From: Prunus persica
Lineage: Eukaryota > Streptophyta > Magnoliopsida > Rosales > Rosaceae
Reading direction: 5' to 3'
DNA length: 64,000 nucleotides
Assembly (NCBI RefSeq): GCF_000346465.2
Contig: NC_034009.1
Location: forward strand, 11,408,229-11,472,228
Of this stretch, positions 58,946-64,000 are shown in pieces; position 1 is the first letter of the stretch; each line of letters starts with the position of its first letter. The translations under genes were made by a program, and so were the position numbers. The notes beneath the pieces were generated by a model, which saw only the letters and a program-made list of their open reading frames with translations, was not told the origin of the DNA and searched no databases.

Positions 58946-61900
58946 CACTACTACAAAAAAGCAAAAAGACGACGGTAAATCACCGTCGTGTATTTGGTTT
59001 TTCAATGGTCGTGGAATCCACCGTCATCTTTTCCCTCATAAACCACGACGCTAAATAACCGTCGTTGTTAAACAATACAACGTCATCAAAAAATACAAAA
59101 CGACGTCTTTGTACTGCAAAAAGATCTAAAAAAAGCAATCGATGATGATAATAGACGACCAATTCTCTAAAAAGACCGTCGTTAAAAAGGGAAAATATGA
59201 CACATATTAAGAGAACAAGGCCGCAAGATAGACATACAACGACGACAATAAAAATACGCCGACGTTAAATATAATTTTCACGACAATAAAAAATATGACG
59301 TCTTTAAATACATTAGAAGACGACGTTATTGATACCTACTACGTCGCACATATAAACACAACCGTCGTACAATTAATTTTCCACTTCGATTTTTTGATAA
59401 AAGATGACGTGGAAATAGTTGTCAGTGTCATTATTTACGACGTATGTGTTTCTATAGTAGACGTTGAAAAACTAAACAACGTCAGTTACAAATATATGAG
59501 AGTCGTATTAAAAAATTTATACGTCCTATTTTCAGAAACAAACAACGACCATAAATATTAGACGTTGTTAAATACAACAACGTCGGAAAACAATAAAAAC
59601 AGACGTGTTTAGTCTGCTAAAGTTCTACAACGTCTCTTATTTACAAAAAACCGTCGTGAAATAAATTTTCCACTTCGATTTTATCTAAAAAAGATGACGT
59701 GGAAATAGTTGTCAGTGTCATTATTTACGACGTATACATTTATATAGTCGACGTTGTATTTATATGTATTCATTACTCACGACGCACTTAATAATATAGA
59801 CGACGTTGAACGTCTAAACAACGTCGGTTCCAAATAAATGAGAGCCGTATTACAGAACATATAGACGGCGTAGATTATGATGGGAGCCGTATTACAAATA
59901 ACGTCGTTTAATTGTTATTAGACGGCGGTTATAATGAATTTCCGTCGGAATTAATTTCGTTCCTCTTCGTTTATAAAAGAACTTGCGACGTGGAAAATGT
60001 ATGATGACGTCGTATTTTTTAACGTTCAGATTACATATCTCGTTTTTTAGACGTCGGTATTATGGGATTGGAGTCGTGTTATTTTGAATTACATGGCGGT
60101 TCTTTATCCTTCACCGACGTGATATCCTGAATAATTGCTTCACAATAGCGTCGTGGTTCTTCATTGTTACGTTGCTTTAAGACGTCGGTAAATATGCTGA
60201 ATAACTGATTCACAATAACGTCGTGTTTTATTTGAACGTAGAAAGTGAAGAAATCACATTACAATATATTACAAAATTAATGTCATACACTGCCAATTAC
60301 ATAAGCATCATTCAATCCATATATCTTCACACCCATCTCGAATATTTTGACCGCCTAACTCACCTACCAGTTCATCAAATGTGTCAACATTTGGCATCCC
60401 TCTAGTAAATGGCTCACACTCAATTATCACATCACCTAATACTTCATCACCAATAACATCATTATATTCTCTACTAGGCATTGATAACACTACCGACCAA
60501 CCACGATGCATCGGGTCGTCAACAAAAAATATTTGTTTGACTTGAGAAGCCAAAACAAATTGGTCATTCCTATGTCCAATTTTACTCAAATCTACAAGGG
60601 TAAATCCAAGTTCGTCGACTACAAGACCAGAACTATCTATCCAATCACACCTAAAGACTGGGATTGTAAACTTTTGGTAGTCAAGGTCCCAAATTTCTTG
60701 AATGACACCATAGAAACCCATATTTGAGAGAATTGGGTTTTTATCCTTGGCACTAGCAACTTGCATGGTATGTGCAAGTAAATAAACTCCACTATTTTGA
60801 GTTGTCCGCACATCATCTTGTGCCTTGATATTGAATTTAATACCTTTAATAAGATAGCTCCTATATAATGGCACTGACATGTTTGGACCAGCTGCTAGCC
60901 ACCTTAAATTTTCTGATACGCCATGATTGTCTTCCTCAACTTCACTTTGAACCTGCAAATTAATCATATCTTAATTCATCCTAACATATAAATAAGAAGA
61001 AAATTAAAAGAGAAATACGTTATTCAACAACATATACCTTGAAGCGTAGCCATTGAATGAAAGTGCTATTGTGCTTATCCTGCAGCCACTTTGTTCTCTT
61101 TCTAAATTTTGGATAAGCAGTCTTGATGTGGATCATATGTTGCCTACATGACACGAAAAATTCAAGCATTACGGTCCCAAATATATAAGATAAACATAAG
61201 AAATAATTTTAAATGGAAACTTAAAGAATAAAACTCATACGTACTCGATATAAGGTAGGACTTCCTCCGTATTCTCCAAGACATATAGATGTGCTTGATT
61301 CAACAGGTCCTGATCAACTACGCTCACTGTGCAACCTGATAATGGCTTTGAAACTCCCATCTTTTGGCTTGAAGGCACTCCAACTGTACTAACATCAGAT
61401 AAATGCTGAGTACAAAACTCTACCGCTTCTTCAGCTATATACCGCTCAGCAATGCAACCTTCGGGACGAGTACGATTCTGAACATACCCCTTCAGCACTT
61501 TCATATATCTTTCAAACGGATACATCCACCTAAAATATACTGGCCCACATAGACGAACTTCTCTGACAAGATGTACTACTAGATGAACCATGATATCAAA
61601 GAATGAAGGGGGAAAGTACTTCTCAAGCAAACACAGAGTAACTACTACATCTTCTTCCAACTTATCTAGCTTGGAAACATCAACAGTCTTTGCACATATA
61701 GCATTGAAGAAGAAGCACAAACGAGTTATTGCATACCTTGCAGGCTTCTCCAAAACAGAACGAATTGCCACAGGGAGCAATTGTTGCATTAAGGTATGAC
61801 AATCATGTGATTTAAGGCCAAGAAGTCTTGAATCTTGTACAGATACAAGATTTTTAATATTTGAAGAATAACCTTCAGGGACCTTCATACCATAGAAAGA

Positions 61901-64000
61901 ATTGCAAACCTCTCTCTTCTCTGCTCTTGACAAATTCCAAGGCCCAGGAGGCAAACGAGTACGTCTTTCTCCATACTCGGGTTGCAAATCAGTTTTGACC
62001 CCCATGTTCAATAAATCTAATCGAGCAGCAATCCCATCTTTATTTTTTCCAGGGATCTCCAGCAATGTACCAATGATACTATCGCAAACATTCTTCTCAA
62101 TGTGCATAACATCTAGGGCATGCCTCACAGGAAGGTATTTCCAATACTCGAGATCAAAGAATATTGATTTCTTCTTCCAACAAACTCTGTCACCATTTTC
62201 AACCATATGCAGCACTTCTTCTCCGGTTAATGGCTCTGGAGGTATGCCATATTCAGGTTTCCCATTAAAAGCTGCACGTTGCCTCCTATATGGATGATTG
62301 ATTGGTAACCATTTTCTATGCCCAATGTAACAAATTTTGTGGCCATTTTTCAACCTGTGACTAGGTGTATCATCGCCGCATATTGGACAAGCTTTATATC
62401 CTTTAACAACACAACCAGATAAGTTTCCATAGGCGGGGAAATCATTAATTGTCCACATTAATGCAGCTCTGAGTGTAAAGTATTCTCCATTATGTGCATC
62501 ATACACTCCTCTAATCCCAACCCACAAGGATTTTAAATCATCAATCAAAGGCTCCAAGTAGACGTCTATATCATTTCCGGGTTGTTTAGGACCGGAAATC
62601 AATAAGGTTAACATCATGAACTTTCGTTTCATGCACAGCCATGGAGGGAGATTATATGTAACTAAGATAACCGGCCAACAACTATATCTGCTACTTAGAG
62701 AACTGTGGGGATTGAATCCATCAGATGAAAGAGCCAATCTCAAGTTTCTCGGCTCATTACCAAACTCAGGCCATTTATCATCAAGAAGTTTCCAAGACGG
62801 GGAATCCGCCGGATGAGACATCTGACCGTCAATTGATTTTCTAGCAACATGCCACCAAGTCAAACTCTTAGCTGTCTCATGTGATTGAAACATCCTTTTA
62901 AACCTTGGAATTGGGGGAAAATACCACACCACCTTCGCTGGCACACCCTCTTTCAAGATTGCATCTTTGCCTTCCTTCCACCTTGAGATACCACAAGTAG
63001 GACAATTAGTTGAATCCTCATACTCCTTCCTATACAAGATGCAATCATTGGGGCATGCGTGCATTTTCTCATAACTCAGCCCCAATGCACACAAAGTCTT
63101 TTTAGCCTCATACATGGAGGTTGGTATTGTATTTCCTTCTGGAAGCAAATCGCCTTGAAGTATCAATAATTCTGTAAAACAGACATCACTCATCCCATGT
63201 TTTGCCTTCAAATTATACAACTTCACTAATGCCGATAACTTCGTGTACTTTCTACAACCAGGGTACACTGGTTGATCTCCATCCCCAATCACATTGGCAA
63301 ACTCATACGGATCCGAACCAAAATCACCAAAATCATTATCATCCATATCAATTTCTTCAGACACAAAACTGTACCTACTATGGCCATCATCTTCTTCAAC
63401 ATTTCTGCTAGCATTAGTAGTTGCTTCCCAAGGTTCTCCGTGAAATGTCCAATTCTTATAGCTTTGGTCAATTCCATTAAAGTATAAGTGATCCCTTATA
63501 ATTCCAACCCCAAACAACTTCAAATTAACACATTTAACACATGGACAACGGATATGTGTTGTAGTTAGAAGATTTTCTACAGCAAAGTTCAAAAATGCTT
63601 CCACCCCAAACTCATATGCCTTCGATCTTCTATCCGAGTGCATCCATGACTTATCCATCTCCGACACTATAACCTATTATCTATAATAAAGTGAAAATAC
63701 AGGCAATGACCATCACTATAGCAGATTATACAATGATCTAATCGCAAGTAATAAACAACAGAGACGACGGGTTTTAATCAAAAACAGACGTATTTGGCAT
63801 ATATAGACGACGGATTTTCAACAGACGTCGTCTATTATACGTAATACAAACGACGGTTTATGAAAAAACCGTCGTGTATAAGTAATACAACGACGGTAGT
63901 TTAAAAACACCGTCGTGTAATCGTCGTCGTACGCCTTAAAATTCGTCGTGTCTCAGTTTATTTTCAAGAACACAAAACCCATTAAGAACACAACATATAT
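58946..64000 (-). mobile_element. CACTA (En/Spm) transposon, one end inside the window
   Basis: The terminus CACTACTACAAAAAAG starts at 58946, preceded by AGA as a possible 3-bp target duplication. Inside it, 58980-60230 and 63760-63960 are packed with short motifs of the type ACGACGGT and its complement ACCGTCGT, the sub-terminal repeats bound by CACTA proteins. The TNP2 gene (60308-63658) lies between them. The other terminus is not reached by 64000, but the second repeat cluster shows that it is close. The TNP2 frame is open, so this may be an autonomous copy. Confidence 0.82.
60308..63658 (-). CDS. TNP2-type transposase of a CACTA (En/Spm) transposon
   Basis: Three exons on the complement, 61245-63658, 61038-61143 and 60308-60952, join in frame to about 1054 residues. 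Start ATG gives MDKSWMH, the usual opening of TNP2-like proteins. Blocks in order: N-terminal transposase-associated zinc-finger-like region with CPCVKC; the Transposase_21 core with CPNDCILYR, NCPTCG and LSSDGFNPH; a CPICGDD/LPVRHALDVMH stretch; the DUF4218-type region with FERYMKVLKGYVQNRTRPEG; and a C-terminal DUF4216-type domain (FRCDWIDSSG, FVLASQVKQIFFVDDP). I see no stop or frameshift, so the element may be able to move. The exon 1 donor GA/GTACGT was chosen because it restores the family reading E-QHM. Sub-terminal GACGG-type repeats follow the gene. Confidence 0.92.

Overview
This is a plant nuclear window, almost certainly from a eudicot. The host genes have many short introns with GT-AG and two apparent GC-AG boundaries. 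Non-coding DNA is AT-rich, full of GA/TA microsatellites and small transposons. The proteins are plant-specific families. The gene content and the retroelement/CACTA types suggest a woody rosid, perhaps Rosaceae (inference only). From memory, several genes here (NSH3, prolyl 4-hydroxylase, RLCK-VI kinase, ObgC) have their closest Arabidopsis counterparts in one short stretch of chromosome 5 (around At5g18570-At5g18910). If so, the left half is a conserved syntenic block; this needs a synteny search.

Layout. 1-3.4 kb: intergenic, with small hAT-like elements. 3.4-8.4 kb (+): a 12-exon apoplastic nucleoside hydrolase with two tandem hydrolase domains (NSH3). 10.0-11.4 kb (-): a 6-exon histidine phosphotransfer protein of cytokinin signalling (AHP). 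11.4-15.6 kb: intergenic, with a 744-bp Mutator-like element carrying a 9-bp target duplication. 15.6-18.2 kb (-): a 7-exon prolyl 4-hydroxylase with a C-terminal ShK-like domain. 19.4-21.8 kb (-): an 8-exon receptor-like cytoplasmic kinase (class VI type). 23.5-24.3 kb: a large palindromic foldback element holding an assembly gap. 24.8-33.7 kb (+): a decayed chloroplast ObgC-type GTPase gene with three apparent one-base deletions and a lost 3' end, split by a 6.5-kb LTR retrotransposon; the whole block lies between two 243-bp direct repeats. 34.6-36.9 kb (-): a 9-exon coiled-coil protein of the At4g15545 type. 38.3-44.2 kb: a second, 6.0-kb LTR element sharing its interior with the first but with different LTRs and an extra LTR embedded in it. 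44.2-49.9 kb: intergenic, with a local duplication, a SINE-like fragment and MITE-like foldbacks. 49.9-50.5 kb (+): a one-exon basic protein with a PNRC-like short motif. 51.5-55.2 kb (-): a 15-exon nuclear DNA topoisomerase I (type IB). 57.2-64 kb (-): CACTA transposons, apparently one nested in the second gene of another, with an apparently intact TNP2-type transposase.

The host genes are single units, not an operon: nucleoside salvage in the apoplast, cytokinin phosphorelay, wall-protein hydroxylation, cytoplasmic kinase signalling and DNA topology. The most unusual material is in the retroelements. Two non-autonomous Copia-like elements share a long non-coding, internally repetitive body and the same polypurine tract but carry three different LTR types. 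One of them keeps an intact 183-codon antisense coiled-coil ORF, which the other has lost through what looks like a microhomology deletion.
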